Assembly (NCBI GenBank): GCA_934487205.1
Contig: CAKSRS010000021.1
Span: 1-37,548, forward strand
DNA from: an uncultured Clostridia bacterium
Lineage (GTDB): Bacteria; Bacillota; Clostridia; UBA1381
Reading direction: 5' to 3'
DNA length: 37,548 bases
In this document: positions 1 through 8,945 of the stretch, one piece after another
Position numbering within the stretch: position 1 is the stretch's first letter
Layout: each line of letters opens with the position of its first letter
Program-made: the position numbers and the translations under genes
Notes under the pieces: model-generated
What the model was told of the DNA's origin: nothing
What the model saw: only the letters and a program-made list of their open reading frames with translations
The model's database searches: none

Positions 1-969
1 GCACCATGAAAAGGCATTGTCGCCGATTTCTTTTACCGTGCCGGGAATAACAACATTGTTTAAGTTTTTGCACCAGTAAAACCCGAGCTTTGAGATGGAT
101 TTTAAGGTTGACGGAAATTTAACCGATGTGATATTCGACATTTCAAATGCGTCAACACCCATAAGAGTTGTACCCTCGCGGATTTCAATATCGCCGACAG
201 CTTCCCATTCGTGAATCTGTTTGTTTTCGGTCGGTGCGGAGGGGTCGGGATTGTCAATTTCGGCATAGCCGATTCTGATTCCCGCGATTAAATACTGCCC
301 GTGATACTGAATGCCGCCAACGCGGTTATTTGCATCCTTATCATATGCCGAGCCGAAAAAGATTCTTTTTCCCATGTATTCAACATTGCTCGGCATGGTT
401 ATGTTTTTAAGCGCCTCGCCGCTGATTGCCTCGTCGCCTATGTATTTCACACTTTTGGGGATAACCAGTGTTTCAAGTAGGTCACCGCAGTTAATGGCGT
501 AATCTTTTATAACTTCAAGTCCGTCGTTTAATTTCAGATATTTTAAGTACCGACAGTCAATGGCTCTGTTTCCGATTTCCTTTATCGTAGGCGGAAGCGT
601 GATGCCGGAAATTTTTGTTGCACTTTCACGAAGTGCTCCGTCGCCTATCGCCGTAACCGGGTGACCGTCTATTTCGGACGGAATATTAAGTTCAACCGTG
701 AAGTTCGGGTCGGGGTCGTGCCAGAATTTCGCCGAATAACTTGTAATCATCGCCGAGCCGTCATCACGGATAGTATATACAAGCGATTCGAGCGAATCCT
801 TTTCACGATACTCCTCCATATCATCGGTTACGGCAGTTTTACTTTGCTCGTTCCATTCCATACCATAATCCGAATCGTAAATACTCCACGCATTTGCCGT
901 TGGCACAAATGCCGCCGAAGCCAGTATTGCCGTGCCGAGTGTGATAGAAATAAGTTTTTTTAAATGCAT
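1..969 (-). CDS. Secreted leucine-rich-repeat (BspA-type) protein, 3' end beyond window
   Basis: Reading the minus strand from 969 gives 323 uninterrupted codons to the left edge, so the C-terminus is missing. Residues 1-26 form a signal peptide (start MHLKKLISITLG, cleavage likely after PTANA). From about residue 95 the protein shows repeated LRR_5/BspA-like units with the pattern 'IPxSVKxIGDxAF', for example IPKSVKYIGDEAI and IPGTVKEIGDNAF. Such proteins are surface or secreted and usually mediate binding; no enzymatic motif is seen. Two in-frame ATGs lie close together (975 and 969). The GGAAAGG site is 9 nt before the 969 start and only 3 nt before 975, so 969 is preferred. The gene is divergent from the regulator at 1169. 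The family call is firm; the biological role is unknown. Confidence 0.85.
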   Translation of the reverse strand, partial: MHLKKLISITLGTAILASAAFVPTANAWSIYDSDYGMEWNEQSKTAVTDDMEEYREKDSLESLVYTIRDDGSAMITSYSAKFWHDPDPNFTVELNIPSEIDGHPVTAIGDGALRESATKISGITLPPTIKEIGNRAIDCRYLKYLKLNDGLEVIKDYAINCGDLLETLVIPKSVKYIGDEAISGEALKNITMPSNVEYMGKRIFFGSAYDKDANNRVGGIQYHGQYLIAGIRIGYAEIDNPDPSAPTENKQIHEWEAVGDIEIREGTTLMGVDAFEMSNITSVKFPSTLKSISKLGFYWCKNLNNVVIPGTVKEIGDNAFSWC

Positions 970-1030
970 AATCATCAGCCTTTCCGTTAATTTATAATCA
1001 TTGCATATAATAACCCCACTATGCTCATTT

Positions 1031-1039
1031 ATTATAACA
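1031..1039 (-). promoter_or_regulatory. Extended -10 promoter for the LRR gene
   Basis: On the minus strand this reads TGTTATAAT, a perfect -10 hexamer with the extended TGn motif, about 60 nt upstream of the start at 969. No good -35 hexamer is found at 17 nt. Seen in sequence; function inferred. Confidence 0.5.
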
Positions 1040-1091
1040 TCCTTTTTAATTTAAGTAAATGCCATTTCCTGAATTGGCACTGCCGAATACG

Positions 1092-1140
1092 GAAAACCTT
1101 TTGGTTTTCTATTTATTTTTTCAAAAAAATATGGTATAAT
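1092..1140 (+). promoter_or_regulatory. Promoter with upstream inverted repeat for the HTH regulator gene
   Basis: TGGTATAAT at 1132-1140 is an extended -10 element, about 30 nt before the start at 1169. A 7-bp inverted repeat, GAAAACC/GGTTTTC with a TTTT loop, lies at 1092-1109 just upstream. It could be an operator, possibly for autoregulation. A terminator role is unlikely because no plus-strand gene ends here. No clear -35 hexamer is present. Confidence 0.5.
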
Positions 1141-1168
1141 AAAAAATAGAGCATAAGGAAGTGATAAA

Positions 1169-2899
1169 ATGTTTCGCGAAAAGCTGAATAAATATATGGA
1201 GCTGCTGCATTGCTCCGGCAAAGAATTTGCAGAATACTCCGGAATATCCGAAGCTACCGTAAGCCGATACAGATCCGGTGCAAGAACACCAAAGGCAAAT
1301 TCGGAAGATATGAAAAGGCTGTGCCGCGGAATTTGTGCCGCGGCAGAGAAAAAGGAAATTGACTTATCGTACAAAACCGTGCTGTCGGAATTGAATACTC
1401 TTGCGGAAGCCGTGTCGTTTGATTATGATTCTTTGCAAAAAAAACTGAATGTGCTTTGCACTGTCTTTTCGGTGAACCTTGCAGATATGTCGAAAAGCCT
1501 GAAATATGACTCGTCATATATTTCAAGAATACGAAACGGCAAACGCAGACCTGCAAATCCCCAAAAGTTTGTCTATGATGTTGCAGGGTATTTTTCGGTT
1601 TGCTATAATTCCGACAGTGATAAAAAAATCATTGCGGAAATATTAAACATAAAGCCAAGTTTGATTAAGGCAAGGGATAATTATGTGTCCGAGCTTACAA
1701 GCTGGCTTACGGACAGCAAGGTAACGAAAAAGCCAGAAAATCCGATTGGCAATTTTTTATCTGCTCTTAATTCATTTGACTTGAATGAGTACATAAAAGC
1801 AATTCGTTTTGACGAATTGAAAGTTCCGTCGCTTCCGTTTCAGCTTCCGACAGCAAAAAGCTATTATGGGATTGATGAAATGAAACACGGCGAGCTTGAT
1901 TTTCTGAAAGCGACTGCTCTTTCAAAATCAAATCACGATGTATTTATGTATAGCGATATGCAGATGGACGATATGGCAGCCGATATGGAATTTTCAAAAA
2001 AATATATGTTCGGTCTTGCCGTAATGCTGAAAAAGGGATTGCACCTCAATGTTATTCATAATCTCAACCGCCCTTTTAACGAGCTTATGCTGGGGCTTGA
2101 GTGCTGGATACCTCTTTATATGACAGGGCAAATTTCACCGTACTACCTGAAAGGTGCACACAATCAGCTTTTTTGTCATTTTTTGAATGTGTCCGGTGCG
2201 GCGGCATTATCCGGAGAGTGTATTTCGGGTTTCCACGCAAAGGGCAGATATTATCTGACAAAAAACAAAGATGAACTTTCTTATTATCAAGAGAGAAGCT
2301 CATTTATATTAAAAAAAGCGTACCCGCTTATGGATATTTACCGTGAGGATAAATCGGCAGAACTTGCCGCATTTATGATTGCCGACTCTCATACAGACGG
2401 CAATCGGCAAAGCGTGCTTTCGGCACTTCCGATTTATACGGCAACTAATGAGTTTTTAGAAAGCTTTCTTGACAACAGAAATGTACCGAATGACGAAAAG
2501 CAAAAAATCCTTGACTACGCAGCAACGCACAGAGAACAGATTTTTGAAATTCTTAAAAACAACTCTGTTTCGGATGAAATTCCACGGCTGAACAAGGAGG
2601 AATTTAATGACAATCCCCAAGCTCTTTCGTTATCGCTTATGTTCTGCAATGAAAATCTTGAGTATACATATGATGAATACGCCGAGCATCTAAGGCTCAC
2701 AAAAGAATTTGCGGAGAAAAACAAAAATTATTCCGTCACACGGACAAAAGAAAACGTATTTGCCAACATACAAATAACAATGCACGAAAACGAATATGTT
2801 ATGATTTCAAAAAATAAAGCGCCGACTGTTCATTTTGTAATACGCCATCCAACGCTTCGGAAGGCAATAGAAAATTTAGAATTTCCAATGTTGAATTGA
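1169..2899 (+). CDS. HTH (XRE-like) transcriptional regulator with large C-terminal domain
   Basis: The protein has 576 residues and starts at ATG after AAGGAAG. Residues 1-50 form an XRE-like helix-turn-helix (FAEYSGISEATVSRYRSGAR). A second HTH-like segment at about 90-130 contains DMSKSLKYDSSYISRIRNGK, so the protein may bind DNA with two heads. The remaining ~430 residues match no domain I can name. They include a conserved-looking stretch at about 265-330 with GLAVMLKKGLHLNVIHNL and ECWIPLYMTGQISPYYLKG, which looks like a globular sensor or effector region. No signal peptide or membrane segment is visible. The gene is next to a decayed nuclease remnant and a divergent LRR gene, so its target is not evident. 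Confidence 0.75.
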   Translation: MFREKLNKYMELLHCSGKEFAEYSGISEATVSRYRSGARTPKANSEDMKRLCRGICAAAEKKEIDLSYKTVLSELNTLAEAVSFDYDSLQKKLNVLCTVFSVNLADMSKSLKYDSSYISRIRNGKRRPANPQKFVYDVAGYFSVCYNSDSDKKIIAEILNIKPSLIKARDNYVSELTSWLTDSKVTKKPENPIGNFLSALNSFDLNEYIKAIRFDELKVPSLPFQLPTAKSYYGIDEMKHGELDFLKATALSKSNHDVFMYSDMQMDDMAADMEFSKKYMFGLAVMLKKGLHLNVIHNLNRPFNELMLGLECWIPLYMTGQISPYYLKGAHNQLFCHFLNVSGAAALSGECISGFHAKGRYYLTKNKDELSYYQERSSFILKKAYPLMDIYREDKSAELAAFMIADSHTDGNRQSVLSALPIYTATNEFLESFLDNRNVPNDEKQKILDYAATHREQIFEILKNNSVSDEIPRLNKEEFNDNPQALSLSLMFCNENLEYTYDEYAEHLRLTKEFAEKNKNYSVTRTKENVFANIQITMHENEYVMISKNKAPTVHFVIRHPTLRKAIENLEFPMLN

Positions 2900-2902
2900 G
2901 CA

Positions 2903-3576
2903 AACAGAAAAATTAATGATGAAATAAAAAGAAATTTCTATTCTGAAGAATGTGTAAAGTCGGGTTGGAGTGTGCGTCAACTTGAAAGACAAATAAACTC
3001 CTTTTTTTCGAACGATTGCTTTCGAGTCGGGATAAAAAAGCAGTAAGTGAAGAAGTTCAGAAGTTGGAGCCGAGACCGAAATATGAAAGCATAATTCGGG
3101 ATCCGTATGTACTCGAATTTTTGGACCTGGAAGAAAATCCTCATTTTTATGAAAAAGAACTTGAACAGACACTGATAGATCATCTGCAAAAATTTTTACT
3201 GGAATTGGGAAGGGGGTTTTCGTTCGCAGCAAGGCAAAAACATATAACATTTGATGACAGACACTTTTACATTGACCTTGTATTTTATAACTATATTTTA
3301 AAATGTTTTGTCTTGATTGATTTAAAAATCGGGGATTTATCACATCAGGATTTGGGACAAATGCAGATGTACGTAAATTATTACACATGGGAAATGATGA
3401 ATGACGGAGACAATCCTCCTATTGGGATTGTGTTGTGTGCGGACAAAAGCGACGCGGTTGTAAAATATACCCTGTCTGAGGATAAGAAGCAAATATATGC
3501 GTCAAAGTATAAGTTATATATGCCGACAGAGGAAGAATTAAAAAAAGTCTGCCCCAAAAGATATATTAGTCTGTAA
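2903..3576 (+). pseudogene. Truncated, frameshifted DUF1016 (YhcG-type PDDEXK) nuclease remnant
   Basis: In the frame of the preceding regulator, just after its stop, the sequence reads KINDEIKRNFYSEECVKSGW then SVRQLERQINSFF, typical of the middle of DUF1016 proteins. The frame is lost at a run of seven T (3002-3008). One extra T restores FERLLSSRDKKAVSEE, which continues as an open frame from 3016 to 3576. That part carries the PDDEXK nuclease core: FYIDLVFY, LIDLKIG and the motif LGQMQMYVNYY. The family's N-terminal DUF1016_N domain (about 150 residues) is absent and no start codon with a ribosome site precedes the remnant. The core residues D and D-x-K are intact, so decay looks recent. 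A downstream start near 3016 could give a short C-terminal protein, but this is unlikely to be the ancestral product. Confidence 0.75.
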
Positions 3577-3644
3577 AAAATATATTTAGTTGCAACGGTT
3601 GATGGTTATGAGGGAATTGGTTTTGTCTCTTTTGTCTAATGATT

Positions 3645-4604
3645 TTATCTATCGGCGGCTTTATAATTTTTCTTGAAAAGTTCTTTAAAATCCGCCGCCG
3701 CCAAAATACCGCATACAACTACCAAAACCGCGCAGCTTATTGTTTTAAAATTCAAAATGCCGCAGTCACGCAGCAACACTACGGAAAAGAATATCGCCCA
3801 TGCAGTATAGGTAATGTTCAGCCCCATGGCTTTTGCCGTGCCGACTCGTGCTATTGCCTTGTAATAAAATAAATATGATACGGTTGCGAAAAAAGCAGCT
3901 ATGGCAATCGTCGCTGTTACAGGCATATTTGCGGCGGAAAACAGTTCCGCGGTAAAATGCACTCCCCCAAGACACGGAATAATAATCAGTCCGTAAATCA
4001 AAGCCGAAATAAGCTGCCGCAGCTGCAATGCGTCACCGCTTTTTATACCTTTTTCTCGCATACACTTGGATAAAATTACTCCTTCCGTTCCCCAGCCGAA
4101 TGAACACATAATTACGCCAAGCAATCCCACCTGAAAATTCTTTATATCAATATCCGGAGAATAGCTCAGTCCCCAAACCCCGAGCAGCGTACAGAACAGA
4201 AAAATCCACTGATACCATTTGATTTTTTCTTTGAGAAACACATACGCCAAAACTGCACCTATTGCAGGGTATATTGCACTTGCAACAGCGCCGACCGACG
4301 CGCCCATATAATTGACCGCAAGCACATATCCGGTCATGCCGACGGGTCCGCCGATTGCGGAGGATACTATCAAAAGCCGAAATGTCTTTGTTTTGCATAT
4401 TCCGAATATATCTTTAAGTCTGCCCCTGCTGCCGCTTACTGCCAGCAAAAGAAGCGCGGATATTCCGTCATGGATAAAGGTGCTTACAAACGGAGCCAAA
4501 AATATTCCCTCTGCACTTGAAACAAAAGGCGACATGGATAAAGCAATACCGAGAATTACCGTTTCCAGCGCCCAGGCAATTCCGGCAAAAATACCGCAAA
4601 GCAT
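3645..4604 (-). CDS. EamA/DMT-superfamily transporter
   Basis: The 319-residue protein is very hydrophobic, with about ten membrane spans arranged as two EamA halves. The typical end-of-half motif is visible (GAVASAIYPAIGAVLAYVFLKEKI near residues 85-108, split by the membrane boundary). The family exports or imports small metabolites; the substrate cannot be read from sequence. It starts 2 nt after the stop of the HAD gene at 4607, with AGGAGGG inside the end of that gene, so the two are translationally linked. Its second half ends with a lysine-rich tail. Nothing ties it to the glycan locus downstream. Confidence 0.85.
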   Translation of the reverse strand: MLCGIFAGIAWALETVILGIALSMSPFVSSAEGIFLAPFVSTFIHDGISALLLLAVSGSRGRLKDIFGICKTKTFRLLIVSSAIGGPVGMTGYVLAVNYMGASVGAVASAIYPAIGAVLAYVFLKEKIKWYQWIFLFCTLLGVWGLSYSPDIDIKNFQVGLLGVIMCSFGWGTEGVILSKCMREKGIKSGDALQLRQLISALIYGLIIIPCLGGVHFTAELFSAANMPVTATIAIAAFFATVSYLFYYKAIARVGTAKAMGLNITYTAWAIFFSVVLLRDCGILNFKTISCAVLVVVCGILAAADFKELFKKNYKAADR

Positions 4605-4606
4605 CG

Positions 4607-5329
4607 TTATCCCTCCTCTATCACGTCAAACAAATGCGAAATATCGGGAATAACCGCGTCTGCATAGGGCATGAGCCGTTCACGGCTGTTTGCGGTTTCT
4701 CCCACGCCTATTACGGAAATTCCGGCATTGCGTGCAAAGCGTATATCTGTCATTGTATCTCCCACCATTACTGCTTTTTCGGCAGGAATTCGGAATTTGC
4801 TTAAAAATTCCAATGCGCACCCGGGATTTGGTTTAATCGGATTTTTGCCGTCATCGGTATAGATTTTTTCAAACAAGTCCTCTATTCCGAGTTTTTCAAG
4901 ACACTTGTGTGTAATTTGTGCATCGTCCGTAGTTACAACGGCAAGTTTTCTGCCGCCGTTCTTCAGTTTTTCAAGCACACCTCTGATATTTGCGCAAGTC
5001 GGCTCGATTTTTCCCGAATCGGCATTGTCATTATACGCCGAAACCGTCATTCTTATAATATCCGTATCGGAAATATCAACTCCGAACTCCCAAAGAATTT
5101 CACCTATCGCCAATGCGATTTGCTCATATGTACCCTTGCACAAAAGTCCGTCAATGTCTGCGGTATCGCCGGAGATACCCAAAGCTCCGAGCAGTCTGCC
5201 CATAGGGATATCGTTCCTGTTAAGCTGCCGCAAAATATCCCTTACGGCGCAGCGGGAAACATCAACCCAAAAGCTGTCGAATTTCATTAATGTTCCGTCT
5301 TTATCAAAAATTATCGCCTGTACATCCAA
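4607..5329 (-). CDS. HAD-superfamily phosphatase (phosphoglycolate-phosphatase-like), TTG start
   Basis: The 240-residue protein has all HAD motifs: FDKDGT (nucleophile D9, acid D11), VVTTDD for motif II, the NPIKPNP lysine region for motif III, and GDTMTDI for motif IV. An alpha-helical cap lies between motifs I and II, as in the Gph/PGMB group. The start must be TTG at 5329. The first in-frame ATG is after the DKDGT motif and would remove the nucleophile, whereas TTG is preceded by GGAG at 9 nt. It is the first gene of a two-gene operon with the DMT transporter. The substrate is unknown. Confidence 0.85.
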   Translation of the reverse strand: MDVQAIIFDKDGTLMKFDSFWVDVSRCAVRDILRQLNRNDIPMGRLLGALGISGDTADIDGLLCKGTYEQIALAIGEILWEFGVDISDTDIIRMTVSAYNDNADSGKIEPTCANIRGVLEKLKNGGRKLAVVTTDDAQITHKCLEKLGIEDLFEKIYTDDGKNPIKPNPGCALEFLSKFRIPAEKAVMVGDTMTDIRFARNAGISVIGVGETANSRERLMPYADAVIPDISHLFDVIEEG

Positions 5330-5360
5330 AAATTATCACTCCGTAAATTTATTTATTGGT

Positions 5361-5389
5361 ATTATACAGTATTTATATGAGTTTTGCAA
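5361..5389 (-). promoter_or_regulatory. Sigma-A-type promoter for the HAD-DMT operon
   Basis: On the minus strand TTGCAA (5389-5384) and TATAAT (5366-5361) are separated by 17 nt, about 30 nt upstream of the TTG start at 5329. Confidence 0.7.
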
Positions 5390-5503
5390 TATATTTTTAC
5401 AAATATTCATGCAAGTTTAATGCACATTTCAATATACGGTGACAAAAACATTCCTCTTTTTTGAAAAATGTATTCTCAATATTTTCCTATAAAAAATAAA
5501 TAC

Positions 5504-5532
5504 TTGATTTTTCTTCTGCATAATGGCATAAT
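5504..5532 (+). promoter_or_regulatory. Sigma-A-type promoter for the YesN/YesM two-component operon
   Basis: TTGATT (5504-5509) and CATAAT (5527-5532) are 17 nt apart, 42 nt before the ATG at 5575. The region between this and the divergent HAD promoter (5390-5503) is AT-rich and holds no other clear feature. Confidence 0.65.
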
Positions 5533-5574
5533 AAATGTAGTGGATTGTGGATTATCGTGCGGAAGGAGATACAT

Positions 5575-7032
5575 ATGCTGAAGGTAATTATTGTGGAAGA
5601 TGACAATGTGGCATTAACTTTGCTGGAACGTCTTGTACAGAAAAAATTTCCCGAAATACGGGTAATAAAAGGATTTGATGACCCGAGACAAGCCATAGAA
5701 TTTATGGATAACAATTACATAGATTTAATAATTACCGATGTGAAAATGCCGGGGATATCGGGTGTTGAACTTGCTGAATATGCTGCAAAAAAATATCCTT
5801 TTATCAAAGTTGTATTTATAAGTGCCTTTCGCGATTTTGATGCTATATGCAAAGTTCTTAACACAAATGTTATCTCATATATTCTTAAACCGATAACTCC
5901 GGATAAGCTGCAAAAGGCTTTTGAGAGTGTGCTTGAACCAAGTTCCATACAGCGGACGGGACTTTCGTTCGTGTCAGAGAGCCTCCAAAAGCGGCGTGTA
6001 GTATTTGCCGAAGAAGTTGTAACCAATAAAAAAATGACAATGAATGAAATTCAAACCGAACTGCAGCGATTGGAAATTCCTGTTGATGTAAGGGCAGTGC
6101 AGTGTCTTGTTATCCGCGGCGAGATAATTGATTACAATACGTATATACATGAATTATGGAAATACGGTGAAAACAAACTGACTATTGCTATAGAAAATAT
6201 GATTGCAGATTTAAATACACAAGAATGTTTCGGCATTGTTTATTCTTTTAATAACGGCAAAATCAAAATTTTATATTTTGTCGACAGAGAATATCGCGAA
6301 TTTTTTGAAGAAAGAATAATAATCCTTCAAAAAACTATGGAAACAATGTTAAAGATAATTGTTGATTTTTCAGTTGTTCTTGCGGGTAATTCGATATATG
6401 AGATGACAAGGGGAGTAAACACCAAAAGTGAAGAAACAAATCTCATTGCAGAAATATTTGACAGTGACAAAGAGTATTTGACGGACAAAGAAAAAATCAG
6501 TATCTTGTATCCGACAAAGAGTGAACTGGAGGGCTTTTGCCGAGAGCTGTCCGCAAAAGCAATAAATTTATTTGGAACAGAGTATTTTCAAAAAAAGAAT
6601 TATAATTTATATGAGTACGTAAATTGCAACAGTTATGACGCGTTTATGGAATTTGTGACGCAAACCATAAAGCTTATTAACGAATTTAAAAGAGAATATC
6701 CCAATATAGATGTATTTGAAAAGGTAAAAAAATATATTGCCGAAAATTATATGCATGCTATTTCTCTTGATGATATATCACAATATGTTGCTTTTGCGCC
6801 GTCATCATTTTGCAGATTTTTTAAGAAAATATCGGGAAAGAGTTTTACATCATATTTAAATGAATACAGAATTAACAAGGCCGTAGGTGTTTTGAAAAAA
6901 AATCCCGATATCAAAATATCGGTTTTGAGCAGCATGGTCGGATTTTCGGCTTTGTCGAACTTCTATAAAAATTTTAGACTTTTCACTGGTGTAACGCCGA
7001 GTGAATTTTTGAAAAAAGAACAGAAAGATTGA
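5575..7032 (+). CDS. YesN-type response regulator (REC + AraC HTH)
   Basis: The 485-residue protein carries an N-terminal receiver domain (residues 1-120) with acidic pair ED9-D10, phosphoacceptor D55 in LIITDVKMPG and the conserved lysine in YILKPI. The middle part (about 130-385) is the variable linker of this family. Residues 390-485 are a double AraC-type HTH with the typical 'SSFCRFFKKISGKSFTSYLN' and 'VGFSALSNFYKNFRLFTG' segments. I chose ATG 5575 because GGAAGGAGA precedes it; an upstream GTG in frame lacks a site. With the kinase starting 4 nt later, it forms a two-component pair. By family precedent it activates an adjacent sugar ABC transporter and glycosidase operon in response to an external oligosaccharide. 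Confidence 0.93.
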   Translation: MLKVIIVEDDNVALTLLERLVQKKFPEIRVIKGFDDPRQAIEFMDNNYIDLIITDVKMPGISGVELAEYAAKKYPFIKVVFISAFRDFDAICKVLNTNVISYILKPITPDKLQKAFESVLEPSSIQRTGLSFVSESLQKRRVVFAEEVVTNKKMTMNEIQTELQRLEIPVDVRAVQCLVIRGEIIDYNTYIHELWKYGENKLTIAIENMIADLNTQECFGIVYSFNNGKIKILYFVDREYREFFEERIIILQKTMETMLKIIVDFSVVLAGNSIYEMTRGVNTKSEETNLIAEIFDSDKEYLTDKEKISILYPTKSELEGFCRELSAKAINLFGTEYFQKKNYNLYEYVNCNSYDAFMEFVTQTIKLINEFKREYPNIDVFEKVKKYIAENYMHAISLDDISQYVAFAPSSFCRFFKKISGKSFTSYLNEYRINKAVGVLKKNPDIKISVLSSMVGFSALSNFYKNFRLFTGVTPSEFLKKEQKD

Positions 7033-7036
7033 AGGT

Positions 7037-8782
7037 ATGAAAAATAAATTTAAAAAAGTATGGAATATACTCCAGAATTATAAATGGAAAAGTATATTTA
7101 TAAATTATCTTAGGAGTATTTTTCTGATTCTATTTATTCCGGTACTAATACTTACCGCAGGATTAATGTATTTTTATCACTATTCAAGCATCAATGATGC
7201 AAAACGTATTATGCAGCGAATGTTTTGGCAAAATAAAAGCAGTGTAGAAAACGTGATGTTTGAATTGGAAAATCTCAGATATGCCGTACTGAATAATAAA
7301 GATGTTGCCGCAGCTATACTAAATTCAAAAGAGAATCTGTCCACATGGGAATCAATCCGACGCCGCGCACAAGCGTCTGAAACAATGCGAATGTACATAT
7401 ATCCGTCGCAAATGGTTGATTCGATGTATGTATACAGTGTCCAGAGCGAATATGTAATATCTACGAAACAAAATTCGGAAATAGAGAATTTTTCCGATAA
7501 AACATGGTATGATTATTATAAACGTACCGGTAAAGAAGTGTTTGTCGACATACTTAAGGACGAAGAAAACCCTGACGGACATAATATGATTCGCTTTGTT
7601 TATCCGCTGAGCTACAGCGGCACAACGGACGGACTGATAATCATAAATATTCGCTGCGATGTTATGGAAAATTTGATAGAATATGATAAAAAATCAGAGG
7701 AAATATATATTATAAATGAAGAAAATAATGTTGTTTTTTCTACAAAACGTGAAAAAATCGGCAATCAATTTGAGGAATTTTCTATTGCTCAAGGCAATGA
7801 TATGTGCGAAGTGATAAAAGGAGATATAGTATGCAGCGAAAAGCTTGAAAATATTGATTTGATTTTTGCCGTAAAAAGTGAAAATCTGTATTCATTTAAT
7901 ACAGGCCGTGCACGGGTTATATTTATATGCTATATAATTATGGTAATCATAGCCGTATTAATTATCTCAAGCCTTCTTGCAATAAAATTTTATATGTATC
8001 TTGGTGAACTGATTACGGCGGCGAACATAAATGAAAATATGATGGAAGGCGAAAAAAATGAAATACAATACATAACAGACCGATTTCTTAAAAATGCCGA
8101 GCGCATGAATGATATTGAAAAGGATTTGTCAGACAAAGTGAACGATCTGAAAAAATCACAGCAGGTCGCACTGCAAATACAGATCGCGCCGCATTTCATA
8201 CTTAACACTCTTAACCTGGTAAATCTGTTGCTGCTTGATGATGAAAAACCTAACATGACAGCTATAGAGATTAACTCCGAGTTGTCCGAAATGCTTGTAA
8301 ATATATTGAATACCAGCCGATATATCGTAACGATCGGCGAGGAAATAGAATATACAAAGAAATTCATTAAGCTGGAACAAACGAGAAAGCAATCCGGTTT
8401 TGATGTAATCTGGCATGTTGATGAAATGTGCATGGATTTCAAAACAGTAAAGTTTATTTTACAGCCGATTATAGAAAACAGCATCTTTCATGGAATAAAG
8501 AATAAGAAGAACGGGAGAGGGATAATAGAAATAACAATAGAATACGTGGATGATAATACGGAAATTATTGTAAAAGATAACGGAGAAGGCATGACGCCGG
8601 AACGATTGGCGGAAATAAACAACTATCTGGAAAAATCACAATTTCCGCAAGACAAAAACATCGGTGTGCTGAATGTAAATAAAAGAATAAAGATAGTCTT
8701 TGGCAATGCATATGGGTGCAGATATATAAAGTCCGATAGTAAAGGGACGGTTTTAAAAATTCTGTTACCGGGCAAAGAATAG
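7037..8782 (+). CDS. YesM-type sensor histidine kinase
   Basis: The 581-residue membrane kinase has one span near residues 22-46, an extracellular sensor region of about 240 residues, and a second span near 292-320. The His_kinase domain follows with phosphoacceptor H386 in QIAPHFILNTLN; the usual family text is QINPHFLYNTL, so the residues around the histidine are slightly divergent. The HATPase domain has the N box at PIIENSIFHG (N481) and a G box at DNGEGM. The start at 7037 is 4 nt after the regulator's stop, with a weak site (GAAGGT) overlapping that stop, so translation is probably coupled. It likely senses a glycan fragment outside the cell and phosphorylates the YesN partner. Confidence 0.93.
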   Translation: MKNKFKKVWNILQNYKWKSIFINYLRSIFLILFIPVLILTAGLMYFYHYSSINDAKRIMQRMFWQNKSSVENVMFELENLRYAVLNNKDVAAAILNSKENLSTWESIRRRAQASETMRMYIYPSQMVDSMYVYSVQSEYVISTKQNSEIENFSDKTWYDYYKRTGKEVFVDILKDEENPDGHNMIRFVYPLSYSGTTDGLIIINIRCDVMENLIEYDKKSEEIYIINEENNVVFSTKREKIGNQFEEFSIAQGNDMCEVIKGDIVCSEKLENIDLIFAVKSENLYSFNTGRARVIFICYIIMVIIAVLIISSLLAIKFYMYLGELITAANINENMMEGEKNEIQYITDRFLKNAERMNDIEKDLSDKVNDLKKSQQVALQIQIAPHFILNTLNLVNLLLLDDEKPNMTAIEINSELSEMLVNILNTSRYIVTIGEEIEYTKKFIKLEQTRKQSGFDVIWHVDEMCMDFKTVKFILQPIIENSIFHGIKNKKNGRGIIEITIEYVDDNTEIIVKDNGEGMTPERLAEINNYLEKSQFPQDKNIGVLNVNKRIKIVFGNAYGCRYIKSDSKGTVLKILLPGKE

Positions 8783-8796
8783 CATGGCAGCGGGGG

Positions 8797-8836
8797 GACT
8801 GCAGTAAAATGAAATCATTTTGCTGCAGTCTTTTTT
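8797..8836 (+). terminator. Strong rho-independent terminator after the two-component operon
   Basis: GACTGCAG (8797-8804) pairs with CTGCAGTC (8823-8830). Inside, AAAATGA (8806-8812) pairs with TCATTTT (8815-8821) around an AA loop, giving a stem of about 16 bp with one T-G pair. Six T follow at 8831-8836. It separates regulator transcription from the transport/glycosidase unit. Confidence 0.92.
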
Positions 8837-8875
8837 GATAAATTCGAGAAACCGCCTGATAATATTAAGGAACAA

Positions 8876-8899
8876 AAGAAAATTTTCTTGTGATATAAT
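8876..8899 (+). promoter_or_regulatory. Extended -10 promoter with palindrome, start of the transport/glycosidase unit
   Basis: TGATATAAT at 8891-8899 is a perfect extended -10 box. A 14-bp perfect palindrome, AAGAAAATTTTCTT (8876-8889), sits directly upstream, in the place of the spacer and -35 region. The absence of a -35 box fits a promoter that needs an activator such as the adjacent YesN protein. Function is inferred. Confidence 0.55.
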
Positions 8900-8945
8900 G
8901 AAATAAAGTTGTCGGAAATCTATCAAAAGGAGCAAAATTCTATAT

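Noticed and set aside
1092..1120. Inverted repeat followed by T-rich sequence as a terminator
   Set aside because: No plus-strand gene ends upstream and the T stretch is interrupted; an operator role is more plausible.
1051..1374. Antisense frame of 107 codons across the regulator start
   Set aside because: No ribosome site or family resemblance; it lies opposite a well supported gene and its promoter.
2876..3388. Antisense frame of 170 codons opposite the nuclease remnant
   Set aside because: The plus strand carries clear DUF1016 motifs, so the antisense frame is a shadow.
5545..5574. In-frame GTG extension of the response regulator
   Set aside because: It has no ribosome site, adds ten residues before the conserved receiver start, and the ATG at 5575 is preceded by GGAAGGAGA.
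5330..5574. Riboswitch or small RNA in the divergent intergenic region
   Set aside because: Only two opposing promoters and AT-rich sequence are seen; no stable conserved-looking stem was found.
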